The notes under the pieces: model-generated
Told to the model about the DNA's origin: nothing
The model's input: only the letters and a program-made list of their open reading frames with translations
Databases searched by the model: none
Shown here: positions 1 to 6,458 of the stretch, in pieces
Layout of the letters: each line of letters begins with the position of its first letter
How positions within the stretch are numbered: the first letter of the stretch is position 1
Assembly: GCA_023231065.1 (NCBI GenBank)
Contig: JALNWE010000036.1
Location: forward strand, 1-29,280
Origin: Bacteroidales bacterium
GTDB taxonomy: Bacteria > Bacteroidota > Bacteroidia > Bacteroidales > FEN-979
Direction: 5' to 3'
Length of the DNA: 29,280 bases
Translations under genes and position numbers: made by a program

Positions 1-99
1 ATTGGAGTTTCAGTCATTATCGGGTTAATTGCGGGGATTGTACCTGCTTTTTCAGCTTCAAGACTTGATCCGGTAGAAGCCATGCGTACCGGAACCTGA
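1..99 (+). CDS. ABC transporter permease, C-terminal end (partial)
   Basis: Frame 1 is open from the window edge and codes for 32 residues before a TGA at 97-99. It reads as a hydrophobic helix containing GLIAGIVPAFSAS, followed by RLDPVEAMRTGT. The pattern 'G..aG..PA..As.ldPveAlr' is the typical last transmembrane helix and tail of FtsX/MacB-like permeases, which act in the inner membrane with an ATPase partner in export or lipoprotein transport. Only the last helix is visible, so the subfamily and substrate cannot be given. It converges with the uridine kinase gene, and an AT-rich hairpin follows the stop. Confidence 0.8.
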   Translation: MGVSVIIGLIAGIVPAFSASRLDPVEAMRTGT

Positions 100-101
100 T
101 T

Positions 102-132
102 TAAATAAGAATTATTTCCTTATTTATTTTTT
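102..132 (+). terminator. Possible intrinsic terminator after the ABC permease
   Basis: TAAATAAG (102-109) can pair with CTTATTTA (119-126), with a 9-nt loop, and is followed by TTTTTT (127-132). The stem is only A/T-rich, so it is weak. It overlaps the uridine kinase stop codon (120-122), as expected for closely spaced convergent genes. Confidence 0.4.
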
Positions 133-767
133 CCGGAAGACTTTATTTCAAACGTATTCAGGTTTATATGTGTTTTTATCCGGGACGATAGCAATTCGAT
201 CGCTACCCTGTTTTGCCCACCCTGGGGAACAATTATGTCGGCATAACGTTTTGTGGGTTCAATAAATTGAAGATGCATGGGTTTGACAAAAGTCTCATAA
301 TGTTCAAGAACCTGCTGGAAGGAGCGCCCTCGTTCTTCTATATCGCGCCAGATAATCCGCATCAGGCGATCATCTCCATCTGCATCGACATATACTTTGA
401 TGTCTAATTTTTTTCGCAGCCTAGGGTTGGTAAGGATCAGGATCCCTTCTACAATAATAACATCGGAGGGAACAATTCGTTTGGTTTCTTTTGACCTTGC
501 ACAGGTAACATAGGAATAGATCGGCATTTCAATTGCTTTGCCTGATTTAAGAATTTCCAGCTGCAGGATGAGAAGGTTCCACTCAATAGATGTGGGATGG
601 TCAAAATTAATTTTAGCCCGTTCTTCAGCAGATTTGTGCCCGTTGTCTTTATAATAAGCATCTTGTGGAATAATAGTAACAGCCTCTTTTGGCAGATGTT
701 TCATTACCTGCTTTACGACCGTCGATTTTCCCGAACCGGATCCCCCGGCAATGCCAATGATCAACAT
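120..767 (-). CDS. udk: Uridine kinase
   Basis: The gene codes for 215 residues, usual for uridine kinases (about 200-220). It phosphorylates uridine or cytidine with GTP or ATP in cytosolic pyrimidine salvage. The P-loop GGSGSGKST lies at residues 8-16. It is followed by IIPQDAYYKD, the substrate-binding acidic/aromatic segment, and later by IVEGILIL (Walker B-like), RRD-like 'IIWRDIEERGRS' and the family's 'FVKPMHLQFIEPTKRYADIIVPQGG' region. It starts 4 nt after the stop of the OadB-like gene and is very likely the last gene of that operon. Its link with methylmalonyl-CoA metabolism is not obvious and may only be co-transcription. Confidence 0.96.
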   Translation of the reverse strand: MLIIGIAGGSGSGKSTVVKQVMKHLPKEAVTIIPQDAYYKDNGHKSAEERAKINFDHPTSIEWNLLILQLEILKSGKAIEMPIYSYVTCARSKETKRIVPSDVIIVEGILILTNPRLRKKLDIKVYVDADGDDRLMRIIWRDIEERGRSFQQVLEHYETFVKPMHLQFIEPTKRYADIIVPQGGQNRVAIELLSSRIKTHINLNTFEIKSSGKNK

Positions 768-771
768 AAGA

Positions 772-2127
772 TTACATTAAAAAACCAAGTAAAATACCAG
801 CAGCGACAGCCGAACAAATGATACCTGCCACATTAGGGGCCATAGCATGCAATAATAGGTGATTGGAGGAGTCGGCCCTCAATCCTTCCAGTTGGGAAAC
901 TTTAGCAGAGTCAGGTATAGCAGAAACACCGGCGGCGCCAATTAATGGATTGATTTTGTTTTCCGGTTTCAGGAAAAGGTTCATTATTTTGGCAGAGATA
1001 ATCCCGCCCGCGGTAGCAATCATGAAGGAAATAGCGCCCAAGACGAAGATAAGTACTGATTGCGGAGTAAGGAAAATGTCTGCTTGTGTACTGGCGCCAA
1101 CCGTAAGGCCAATCAGGATGGTCACAATGTCGATCAAAGGATTACTAACGGTAGTTGCCAATCTCTTTGTGACCCCGGATTCTTTCAGGATATTCCCGAA
1201 AAATAGCATACCGAGCAGGGGAAGGGCGGCGGGAGCAATGAATGTGGTGAAAAGCAGACCGATAACCGGAAAAAGAATTTTTTCCCGTTTTGATACTTGC
1301 CTTGGGGGTTTCATCCGTATTAATTTTTCCTTTTTCGTTGTAAGCAACCTCATGATCGGTGGTTGAATTACCGGGACCAGGGCCATAAAGGTGTAAGCTG
1401 CAATTGCGATGGGCCCTATCAGGTTTTTTACGACATCCCCATTGGGCAAAAGATGTATTCCGTTGGCTAATCTGGAAGAAAGAAAGATGGCGGTTGGCCC
1501 GTCGGCGCACCCTATCATTCCAATGGCTGCCGCTTCGGGAAGGTGAAAACCAAGAACCAATGCTCCCAGAAAAGCAATGAATATTCCCAGTTGAGATGCT
1601 ATTCCCAAGAACATTAGCTTGGGGTTAGAGATAAGCGATGAAAAATCGGTCATGGCTCCAATAGCTAAAAAGATCAAAGGAGGATAGATACCCTTGGCCA
1701 CTCCTAAATAGAGGTAGTTAAGTACACTTCCAGGTTCATAAATGCCGATCTGTAAATTCGCGTCATGTAGAAAAGGGATATTACCAACTATAATCCCGGT
1801 ACCAATGGGAATGAGTAAAAGAGGATTGTATTCGTACTTGAGGGCCAGGAAGATGAACAGGAGCCCTACAACGATCATGACAAGGTTGCCCCAATAAAAA
1901 TTAGCAAAACCCGTAAAACTCCAGAATTTTTCGAGACCATTCTGGATCCCCGTGACAGAAGAATTGCCTGTTTCTGATGTCAGTATTGTGGTTGTGCTAT
2001 TTAAATCTGGTCCCGGAACAGGAAAAACGAGAGGTTTAAAGACAAACAGCAGCAGAATGATCCCGAAAACAACAAATAGTTTATTTATTGGAGATCCTGA
2101 TTGGTTTCCTAATTTTCGGCTTTTCAT
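772..2127 (-). CDS. mmdB: Na+-translocating decarboxylase beta subunit (OadB/MmdB family)
   Basis: This 451-residue polytopic membrane protein is the Na+ pump subunit of biotin-dependent decarboxylases; it decarboxylates carboxybiotin and exports Na+. The family core begins near residue 68 (FWSFTGFANF) and continues with GNLVMIVVGLL. Motif CADGPTAIF holds Asp209, matching the essential OadB aspartate (Asp203 in Klebsiella). NPLIGAAGVSAIPDSAKVSQ holds Asn393, Gly397 and Ser402, spaced exactly like OadB Asn373, Gly377 and Ser382; Lys409 falls where OadB has Arg389. An unusual N-terminal extension (about residues 1-66) adds a hydrophobic helix (17-36) and a Ser/Thr/Asn-rich segment. The gene lies 12 nt after the biotin carrier gene and 4 nt before udk. 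Assignment to methylmalonyl-CoA rather than oxaloacetate rests on the neighbours. Confidence 0.94.
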   Translation of the reverse strand: MKSRKLGNQSGSPINKLFVVFGIILLLFVFKPLVFPVPGPDLNSTTTILTSETGNSSVTGIQNGLEKFWSFTGFANFYWGNLVMIVVGLLFIFLALKYEYNPLLLIPIGTGIIVGNIPFLHDANLQIGIYEPGSVLNYLYLGVAKGIYPPLIFLAIGAMTDFSSLISNPKLMFLGIASQLGIFIAFLGALVLGFHLPEAAAIGMIGCADGPTAIFLSSRLANGIHLLPNGDVVKNLIGPIAIAAYTFMALVPVIQPPIMRLLTTKKEKLIRMKPPRQVSKREKILFPVIGLLFTTFIAPAALPLLGMLFFGNILKESGVTKRLATTVSNPLIDIVTILIGLTVGASTQADIFLTPQSVLIFVLGAISFMIATAGGIISAKIMNLFLKPENKINPLIGAAGVSAIPDSAKVSQLEGLRADSSNHLLLHAMAPNVAGIICSAVAAGILLGFLM

Positions 2128-2139
2128 AAACAGCAGATA

Positions 2140-2571
2140 TTAAGCAATTTCAACAAGAACATCATTTTGCAAAACAGTATCTCCCGGTTTCACATGAACC
2201 GCTTTTATGGTTCCATCTTTTTCCGCTAATACATTATTTTCCATTTTCATAGCTTCCATAGTCAGTAATTTTTGCCCCATAGTGACTTTTTCGCCATCTT
2301 TTATCAACACGCTGATGATGGTTCCCGGAAGCGGGGCTTTGACGGTAAGGTTGGTCGTTTTTGACGGGATCTTAGGGATCCGTGTTTCTTTTCCTTTTGG
2401 CTGGGGTGGTTCAGCCCGAACAAGGGTAGGCGTTTTCGTCATCTTCAGATCCTCGTGTATCTCAACATCGTAAGGGGTTCCATTTACTTCAACCTTAGCG
2501 ATATTATCTTCAAAGCCCTGGATTTCTACTTCGTAAATATTTCCGTGAATGGTAAATTTGAATTTTTTCAT
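2140..2571 (-). CDS. mmdC: Biotin carboxyl carrier subunit of the decarboxylase (gamma/MmdC)
   Basis: 143 residues. The C-terminal half (about 75-143) is a biotinyl domain with EAMKMEN at 106-112; Lys109 is the biotinylation site. It is preceded by 'VKAPLPGTI', the usual start of the barrel. A Pro/Lys-rich flexible linker spans about residues 48-73. The N-terminal 45 residues (KFKFTIHGNIYEVEI) resemble the leader domain seen in methylmalonyl-CoA decarboxylase and oxaloacetate decarboxylase carriers. It shuttles CO2 as carboxybiotin from the carboxyltransferase (3000-4559) to the membrane pump (772-2127), which it sits between in the operon. No biotin carboxylase gene is present, consistent with a decarboxylase rather than an ATP-driven carboxylase. 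Confidence 0.95.
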   Translation of the reverse strand: MKKFKFTIHGNIYEVEIQGFEDNIAKVEVNGTPYDVEIHEDLKMTKTPTLVRAEPPQPKGKETRIPKIPSKTTNLTVKAPLPGTIISVLIKDGEKVTMGQKLLTMEAMKMENNVLAEKDGTIKAVHVKPGDTVLQNDVLVEIA

Positions 2572-2598
2572 GCGTGATTCTTTAACATGGTTTTTATT

Positions 2599-2979
2599 TT
2601 ATCTTCGTTTCGACAGGCTCATCACCCCGTAAATTTTTGAGCTCCATGGAGAATAATTTCTTGAAACCTTCTTGACCGTCATAACATATTTTTCTTCGTC
2701 GTGCATTTCCGTGAAATAGAGATACAAAGCGGTACAAATGGCCGCGTTTTCGTCGGCGCTGATTGAAATTAGTGGTTTTTCTTCAGTAGGATCGGATTTT
2801 GTTTCCCGTTTTCGCAACTTAATTTTGACGAAAAAATTCTGGATGTTTGTAATCCTTCCAATAACAAAGGCAAGAACTGCCAGGGCAATAATAACAGCTA
2901 CTAGACCAACAACTGTAATGATCAATGCCGGGTTATCGATATTGGAAAAATTGATTGAAATCTGTTCGCAAAGAACCAT
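2599..2979 (-). CDS. OadG-family small membrane subunit (delta subunit)
   Basis: 126 residues. A single strong transmembrane helix spans about residues 17-41 (ALIITVVGLVAVIIALAVLAFVIGR). It is followed by a basic/charged segment and a cytosolic tail containing 'ADENAAICTALYLYFTEMHDEE', which resembles the conserved 'I.AAIAAALhly' segment of OadG-like proteins. In oxaloacetate and methylmalonyl-CoA decarboxylases this subunit ties the carboxyltransferase to the membrane beta subunit. It lies 20 nt after the carboxyltransferase gene and 27 nt before the biotin carrier gene, the standard order. Sequence conservation in the family is low, so position in the operon carries much of the call. Confidence 0.85.
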   Translation of the reverse strand: MVLCEQISINFSNIDNPALIITVVGLVAVIIALAVLAFVIGRITNIQNFFVKIKLRKRETKSDPTEEKPLISISADENAAICTALYLYFTEMHDEEKYVMTVKKVSRNYSPWSSKIYGVMSLSKRR

Positions 2980-2999
2980 AGAAAATAGATTTTATCGGA

Positions 3000-4559
3000 T
3001 TATAAAGGAATATTGCTGTGTTTCTTAAGAGGTAAACTATCTTTTTTTGTTTGCAGGGTTTGCAATGCCCGGATAATACGGAACCGGGTGTTACGGGGTT
3101 CTATAACGTCATCAATAAAACCATATTTTGCTGCATCATACGGATTTGCAAACTTTGTTTTATACTCGAGTTCTTTCTCGGCAACATATTTTACTTTTTC
3201 CCTGGCATCCTGGATTTCATTGATCCTACGACCTTCCAGGATTTCAATAGCCCCTTTAGGGCCCATTACGGCAATTTCGGCCGATGGCCATGCATAATTC
3301 ATATCAGCCCGCAATTGTTTGCATCCCATCACATCGTGAGCCCCGCCGTAAGATTTTCGGAGCGTTATTGTTATTTTTGGCACGGTGGCTTCGCCATAAG
3401 CAAAAAGGAGTTTTGCCCCATGAATGATAATCCCTCCGTATTCCTGGGAACTGCCCGGAAGAAATCCAGGTACATCCACCAGGGTAATAATGGGAATGTT
3501 GAAAGCATCGCAGAACCTTACAAAACGAGCCCCTTTCCTGGAGGCTTCAATATCCAGGACACCGGCTAAAAAATTGGGCTGATTAGCAACAATCCCGCAT
3601 GGAATACCATTAAACTTGGCAAAACCAACGACAATATTTTTTGCGTAATGCTGATGGATTTCAAGGAATTGTTGTTCATCAACAATACGATAGATAACGT
3701 CTTTTACATCGTAAGGTTGATTGGGATTTGCCGGAACGATTTCATTGAGTGAATCATCAACCCTGTCAATCGGATCTTTACATTCGGTTGCAATAGGGTC
3801 TTCAAGGTTGTTTTGTGGCAAATATTCAAGTAGTTTTCTGATCAGCAGGATCCCTTCATCCTCACTTTCACTTCTGAAATGAGCTACCCCTGATTTTGTG
3901 GAATGGATAGAGGCTCCACCCAGGTCTTCGGTTGTAATATCTTCCCCGGTGACTGTTTTGGTCACCTTGGGCCCGGTTACGAACATATAACTTGTTTCCT
4001 CACTCATAATCACGAAATCAGTCAGGGCGGGGGAATAGACTGCCCCCCCCGCACAAGGTCCGAAAATGGCGGATATTTGCGGAACCACACCCGATGCTGC
4101 TATGTTCCGCATAAAGATTTCGGCATACCCGGCTAAAGAATTAACACCTTCCTGAATTCTTGCTCCGCCACTATCGTTGATCCCGATTACCGGGGCTCCG
4201 ACTTTCATGGCCTGATCCATGATTTTGCAGATTTTCCGCGCGAAAGTTTCTGATAATGAACCGCCAAAAACCGTAAAATCCTGGGAAAATACAAATACAA
4301 CGCGCCCATCAATAGTACCGCGGCCCGTTACCACACCATCCCCGAGATACTGTTCGTTTTCCAAACCAAAATCAGTACAACGATGGGTCACAAACATATC
4401 ATATTCTTCGAAACTGCCTTCATCTAACAGTTTATCAATTCGTTCACGGGCAGTGAACTTTCTTTTTTTATGTTGGGATTTAATCCGGTCCTCACCGCCT
4501 CCCAATTTAGCTTTTTCCCTTTTTTCAAGAAGTTCAGTTATTTTATTTTCAATGGCCAT
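3000..4559 (-). CDS. mmdA: Methylmalonyl-CoA decarboxylase / propionyl-CoA carboxylase carboxyltransferase subunit
   Basis: 519 residues, the usual length (510-520) for MmdA/PccB. It transfers carboxylate between methylmalonyl-CoA and biotin. The N-terminal carboxyltransferase half carries GGARIQEGVNSLAGYAEIF and GGAVYSPAL (acyl-CoA oxyanion site). The C-terminal half carries VDVPGFLPGSSQEYGGIIIHGAKLL and KSYGGAHDVM (biotin-side oxyanion site), then AWPSAEIAVMGPKGA. The start MAIENKI is chosen because upstream codons show no homology. An 8-nt G run on the coding strand (4043-4050) falls in the AGGAV motif. Gene order with the epimerase, OadG, biotin carrier and OadB subunits supports a Na+-translocating methylmalonyl-CoA decarboxylase, used in making propionate from succinate. 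Confidence 0.96.
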   Translation of the reverse strand: MAIENKITELLEKREKAKLGGGEDRIKSQHKKRKFTARERIDKLLDEGSFEEYDMFVTHRCTDFGLENEQYLGDGVVTGRGTIDGRVVFVFSQDFTVFGGSLSETFARKICKIMDQAMKVGAPVIGINDSGGARIQEGVNSLAGYAEIFMRNIAASGVVPQISAIFGPCAGGAVYSPALTDFVIMSEETSYMFVTGPKVTKTVTGEDITTEDLGGASIHSTKSGVAHFRSESEDEGILLIRKLLEYLPQNNLEDPIATECKDPIDRVDDSLNEIVPANPNQPYDVKDVIYRIVDEQQFLEIHQHYAKNIVVGFAKFNGIPCGIVANQPNFLAGVLDIEASRKGARFVRFCDAFNIPIITLVDVPGFLPGSSQEYGGIIIHGAKLLFAYGEATVPKITITLRKSYGGAHDVMGCKQLRADMNYAWPSAEIAVMGPKGAIEILEGRRINEIQDAREKVKYVAEKELEYKTKFANPYDAAKYGFIDDVIEPRNTRFRIIRALQTLQTKKDSLPLKKHSNIPL

Positions 4560-4626
4560 GGATAAATGTATTAAATGCTGTTGATATGGATGTTTTAACT
4601 AAAATCAATAAGGAACCCTTTCCTGT

Positions 4627-5028
4627 TCATTTATTACAAAGTTCAATAAGGACACCATGGGTAGATTTCGGATGTAAGAAACCGATATTCATGCCATCGG
4701 CCCCTTTTCGTGAAACCTTATCAATTAACATTAATCCTTTTTGCCCTGCCTCCTGTAATGCCTCGGTTGCATTATCAACCGCAAAGGCAAGATGATGCAC
4801 CCCTTCTCCTTTCTTTTCTAAAAATTTTCCGATGGGACCTTCAGGGTCAGTGGATTCCAACAATTCGATTTTTGTTTGTCCTACCAGGAAAAATGCAGTT
4901 TTGACGCGTTGATCTTTAACTTCCTCTGTTTTGTAACAAGAAGTTCCAAGCAAAGATTCATAATAGGGAATGCTGTCGTCAAGACTTTTAACCGCAATTC
5001 CAATATGTTCAATATGAGTCGGTTTCAT
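4627..5028 (-). CDS. mce: Methylmalonyl-CoA epimerase
   Basis: 133 residues, a complete vicinal-oxygen-chelate protein that interconverts (R)- and (S)-methylmalonyl-CoA. It starts HIEHIGIAVKSLDDSIPYYE. Likely metal ligands are His8, Glu55 (TKIELLES), His79 (GVHHLAFAVD) and Glu129 (HGVLIEL), in the order expected for the two VOC modules. The length and the C-terminal 'FLHPKSTHGVLIELC' are typical of the family. It is the first gene of the operon, 67 nt ahead of the carboxyltransferase gene, with a strong Bacteroidetes-type promoter upstream. It supplies the isomer used by the decarboxylase. The methylmalonyl-CoA mutase genes are not in this window. Confidence 0.96.
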   Translation of the reverse strand: MKPTHIEHIGIAVKSLDDSIPYYESLLGTSCYKTEEVKDQRVKTAFFLVGQTKIELLESTDPEGPIGKFLEKKGEGVHHLAFAVDNATEALQEAGQKGLMLIDKVSRKGADGMNIGFLHPKSTHGVLIELCNK

Positions 5029-5036
5029 GTTATTAT

Positions 5037-5052
5037 TGTTAATTTATTAACA
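5037..5052. promoter_or_regulatory. 16-bp palindrome over the predicted mmd operon start site
   Basis: TGTTAATTTATTAACA is a perfect inverted repeat: 7-nt arms around TT. It lies between the -7 element (5056-5063) and the mce start codon (5028), covering the predicted transcription start near 5049. The position suits an operator for a dimeric repressor; no regulator can be named. Confidence 0.5.
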
Positions 5053-5055
5053 GGA

Positions 5056-5087
5056 CAAAGTTACGTAGTTTTAATGACATGGCAAAA
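5056..5087 (-). promoter_or_regulatory. Promoter of the mce-mmd-udk operon
   Basis: On the minus strand TTTTG (5083-5087) is followed by 19 nt and TAACTTTG (5056-5063). This matches the Bacteroidetes primary sigma consensus TTTG-N19-TAnnTTTG. The predicted start is about 7 nt downstream, giving a leader of about 20 nt before the mce ATG. Confidence 0.75.
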
Positions 5088-5136
5088 CAACAATTTCCAC
5101 TTCCATGAGGCATGATTTTGTAGATCAGGATTATTG

Positions 5137-5161
5137 TTATCAGTCCAATCGGAACTGATAA
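5137..5161. promoter_or_regulatory. Inverted repeat upstream of the CYTH gene (operator candidate)
   Basis: TTATCAGTCC (5137-5146), loop AATC, then GGAACTGATAA (5151-5161): 10-nt arms with one extra A in the right arm. It overlaps the position of a -33 element for the -7 box at 5178-5185. An A-run, not a T-run, follows on the plus strand, so it is not a terminator for that strand. Confidence 0.45.
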
Positions 5162-5177
5162 AAAAATCATCTATGAT

Positions 5178-5185
5178 TAATTTTG
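5178..5185 (+). promoter_or_regulatory. -7 element for the CYTH gene
   Basis: TAATTTTG matches TAnnTTTG. A CTG at 5155-5157, 20 nt upstream, is a near match to the -33 TTG. The predicted start near 5192 leaves a leader of about 20 nt before the ATG at 5212. Confidence 0.55.
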
Positions 5186-5211
5186 TATCTTTCCCTGCTT
5201 AAAAATAGTAT

Positions 5212-5688
5212 ATGCACAATCGTGAAACAGAACGAAAATATCTTGTTGACAGGGAAAAATGGTCCAGAGTAGAAAAACCAGAAGGGACCGGGTATATTCA
5301 GGGGTATTTAAGTATCGATGAGGATAGAACAGTCAGGGTCAGGGTTGCCGGTGATAAGGGATTCCTGACGATAAAAGGCAAATCGGAGACATTTTCCCAC
5401 CCTGAGTTTGAATATGCCATACCCGTTGAAGATGCGCTGGAGATGCTACGGCTATTCACCCAAACGCAGGTGAAAAAGATCCGGACCAGGATTCAAGCCG
5501 GGGCTCATGTATGGGAAGTTGATGAATTCCAGGGAGACAACGATGGATTGATTATGGCAGAAATTGAACTTGAAAATCCTGATGATTTGTTTGAAAAGCC
5601 AGATTGGATCACCAAAGAAGTAACCGGAGATAAACGATATTACAACGCCTATTTATCGATAAACCCGTATTTAAGATGGAAAAAATAA
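5212..5688 (+). CDS. CYTH domain protein (triphosphate tunnel phosphohydrolase)
   Basis: 158 residues. The signature ExExK appears at Glu5-Thr-Glu7-Arg-Lys9 in ETERKYLV. Paired charged strands of the tunnel follow: RTVRVRVAGDKGFLTIKGK, FEYAIPVEDALEML, KKIRTRI, WEVDEFQGDNDGLIMAEIELE. The family acts on triphosphorylated substrates (inorganic triphosphate, thiamine triphosphate, RNA 5' ends) or as class IV adenylate cyclase. The short single-domain bacterial form without a CHAD domain is usually a triphosphatase; the exact substrate cannot be read from sequence. It is monocistronic, with its own promoter and a hairpin after the stop, and faces a tRNA gene. Confidence 0.9.
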   Translation: MHNRETERKYLVDREKWSRVEKPEGTGYIQGYLSIDEDRTVRVRVAGDKGFLTIKGKSETFSHPEFEYAIPVEDALEMLRLFTQTQVKKIRTRIQAGAHVWEVDEFQGDNDGLIMAEIELENPDDLFEKPDWITKEVTGDKRYYNAYLSINPYLRWKK

Positions 5689-5728
5689 AAACCTCCTAAG
5701 GCTTTTAAGTAAGTCTATTCCGGAGGTT
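5680..5728 (-). terminator. Intrinsic terminator after tRNA-Ala, possibly bidirectional
   Basis: AACCTCC (5690-5696) pairs with GGAGGTT (5722-5728). Read on the minus strand, leaving the tRNA gene, the stem is followed by TTTTATTTTTT, a good U-tract. On the plus strand the stem follows the CYTH stop codon at once and is trailed by ATTTT, so it may serve both genes. The 25-nt loop is longer than usual. Confidence 0.6.
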
Positions 5729-5734
5729 ATTTTG

Positions 5735-5808
5735 TGGAGAATAGGGGAGTCGAACCCCTGACCTTTAGACTGCCAGTCTAACGCTCTAGCCAACTGAGCT
5801 AATCCCCC
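5735..5808 (-). tRNA. tRNA-Ala (GGC anticodon)
   Basis: A 74-nt cloverleaf on the minus strand. The acceptor GGGGGAT pairs with ATTCTCC, including G1-C72, G2-C71 and the G3-U70 wobble, the alanine identity pair. The D stem is GCTC/GAGC. The anticodon stem TTAGA/TCTAA encloses CTGGCAG, giving anticodon GGC (reads GCC/GCU). The T stem AGGGG/CCCCT encloses TTCGACT. The discriminator is A73. CCA is not encoded (the next bases are CAA), so it must be added after transcription. It lies 32 nt from thpR and faces away from it. Confidence 0.95.
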
Positions 5809-5818
5809 GTTAAGCGCA

Positions 5819-5826
5819 CAAAATTA
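5819..5826 (-). promoter_or_regulatory. -7 element of the tRNA-Ala gene
   Basis: The minus strand reads TAATTTTG, matching TAnnTTTG, 10 nt upstream of the tRNA 5' end. No clear -33 TTG is seen; its place would lie in the first codons of thpR. Confidence 0.5.
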
Positions 5827-5840
5827 AGAACTTTTTTGAT

Positions 5841-6443
5841 ATGAAACGTCTTTTTACAGCGATAAAAATTCATCCTGATCCCGGATTCCTTAAAAGTTAC
5901 CGAAACCTGCGATCAGCCTTATATCATGAACAAATTAAGTGGGTTGAAGAACACAATATTCATGTAACACTTCATTTCTTTGGAGAAACAGAAGAACAAA
6001 TAATCGTCCGAATCAATACGGTGTTGGAAAAATTGGCAGCAGAAACAAAGCCCTTTACCCTCCGGCTTTCAGGGCTTGGAATTTTCGGGAGTTCTTATGC
6101 CCCGAGGGTCATCTGGACCGGGATAGGACCAGGCCAGCCACTTTTGCATATCATGCAAATGCTCAAGACCGATCTGATGAAGGCGGGATTTGAAACGGAC
6201 CGACAGAATCTTGTACCTCATCTTACATTGGGAAGGATCAAATCTCTTCGCGATAAGACTCTTTTCCAACGTGTTTTATCAAATTATAAAAACATAATTT
6301 CTGTTGACGAACAGATCCAGGAAATGATTCTTTTTGAAAGTAAGTTACTGCCAACGGGTCCTGTATATTCGATACAGCAATCTTTTCCTTTTAGCAAAAA
6401 AAACCCTGACGACCAACCAGGTCATTCAGGGGAAGCACGATGA
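5841..6443 (+). CDS. thpR: RNA 2',3'-cyclic phosphodiesterase
   Basis: 200 residues, a 2H phosphoesterase of the LigT/ThpR type that opens 2',3'-cyclic phosphate ends of RNA to 2'-phosphate. Both catalytic HxT motifs are present: His41-Val-Thr43 in IHVTLHFFG and His127-Leu-Thr129 in VPHLTLGRIK. Between them 'RLSGLGIFGSSYAPRVIWTGI' matches the family core. The conserved fold ends near 'PTGPVYSIQQSFPF'. The last 16 or so residues (SKKNPDDQPGHSGEAR) are an unrelated-looking tail, and their DNA forms the terminator of the opposing gene (6396-6431). No promoter of its own is recognised in the 32 nt between it and the tRNA. Confidence 0.94.
   Translation: MKRLFTAIKIHPDPGFLKSYRNLRSALYHEQIKWVEEHNIHVTLHFFGETEEQIIVRINTVLEKLAAETKPFTLRLSGLGIFGSSYAPRVIWTGIGPGQPLLHIMQMLKTDLMKAGFETDRQNLVPHLTLGRIKSLRDKTLFQRVLSNYKNIISVDEQIQEMILFESKLLPTGPVYSIQQSFPFSKKNPDDQPGHSGEAR
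6396..6431 (-). terminator. Intrinsic terminator of the DUF6249-like gene, inside thpR antisense
   Basis: CCCTGA (6404-6409) pairs with TCAGGG (6426-6431), and GACC (6411-6414) pairs with GGTC (6420-6423), with a 1x2 internal loop and AACCA loop. On the minus strand the stem is followed by eight T (plus-strand A run 6396-6403). It sits 28 nt beyond the stop of the minus-strand gene and within the last thpR codons. Confidence 0.8.
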
Positions 6444-6458
6444 GCTTATTACAATACA

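Noticed and set aside
863..1366. 167-codon plus-strand open frame
   Set aside because: It is antisense to the OadB-like membrane protein and has no independent support.
3051..3569. 172-codon plus-strand open frame
   Set aside because: It lies entirely antisense to the strongly conserved carboxyltransferase gene and its translation shows no recognisable domain.
4043..4050. Eight-C run (G8 on the coding strand) in the carboxyltransferase gene, as a slippage or phase-variation tract
   Set aside because: It encodes the conserved AGGAV motif using GGG codons, and the frame is intact on both sides; nothing suggests switching.
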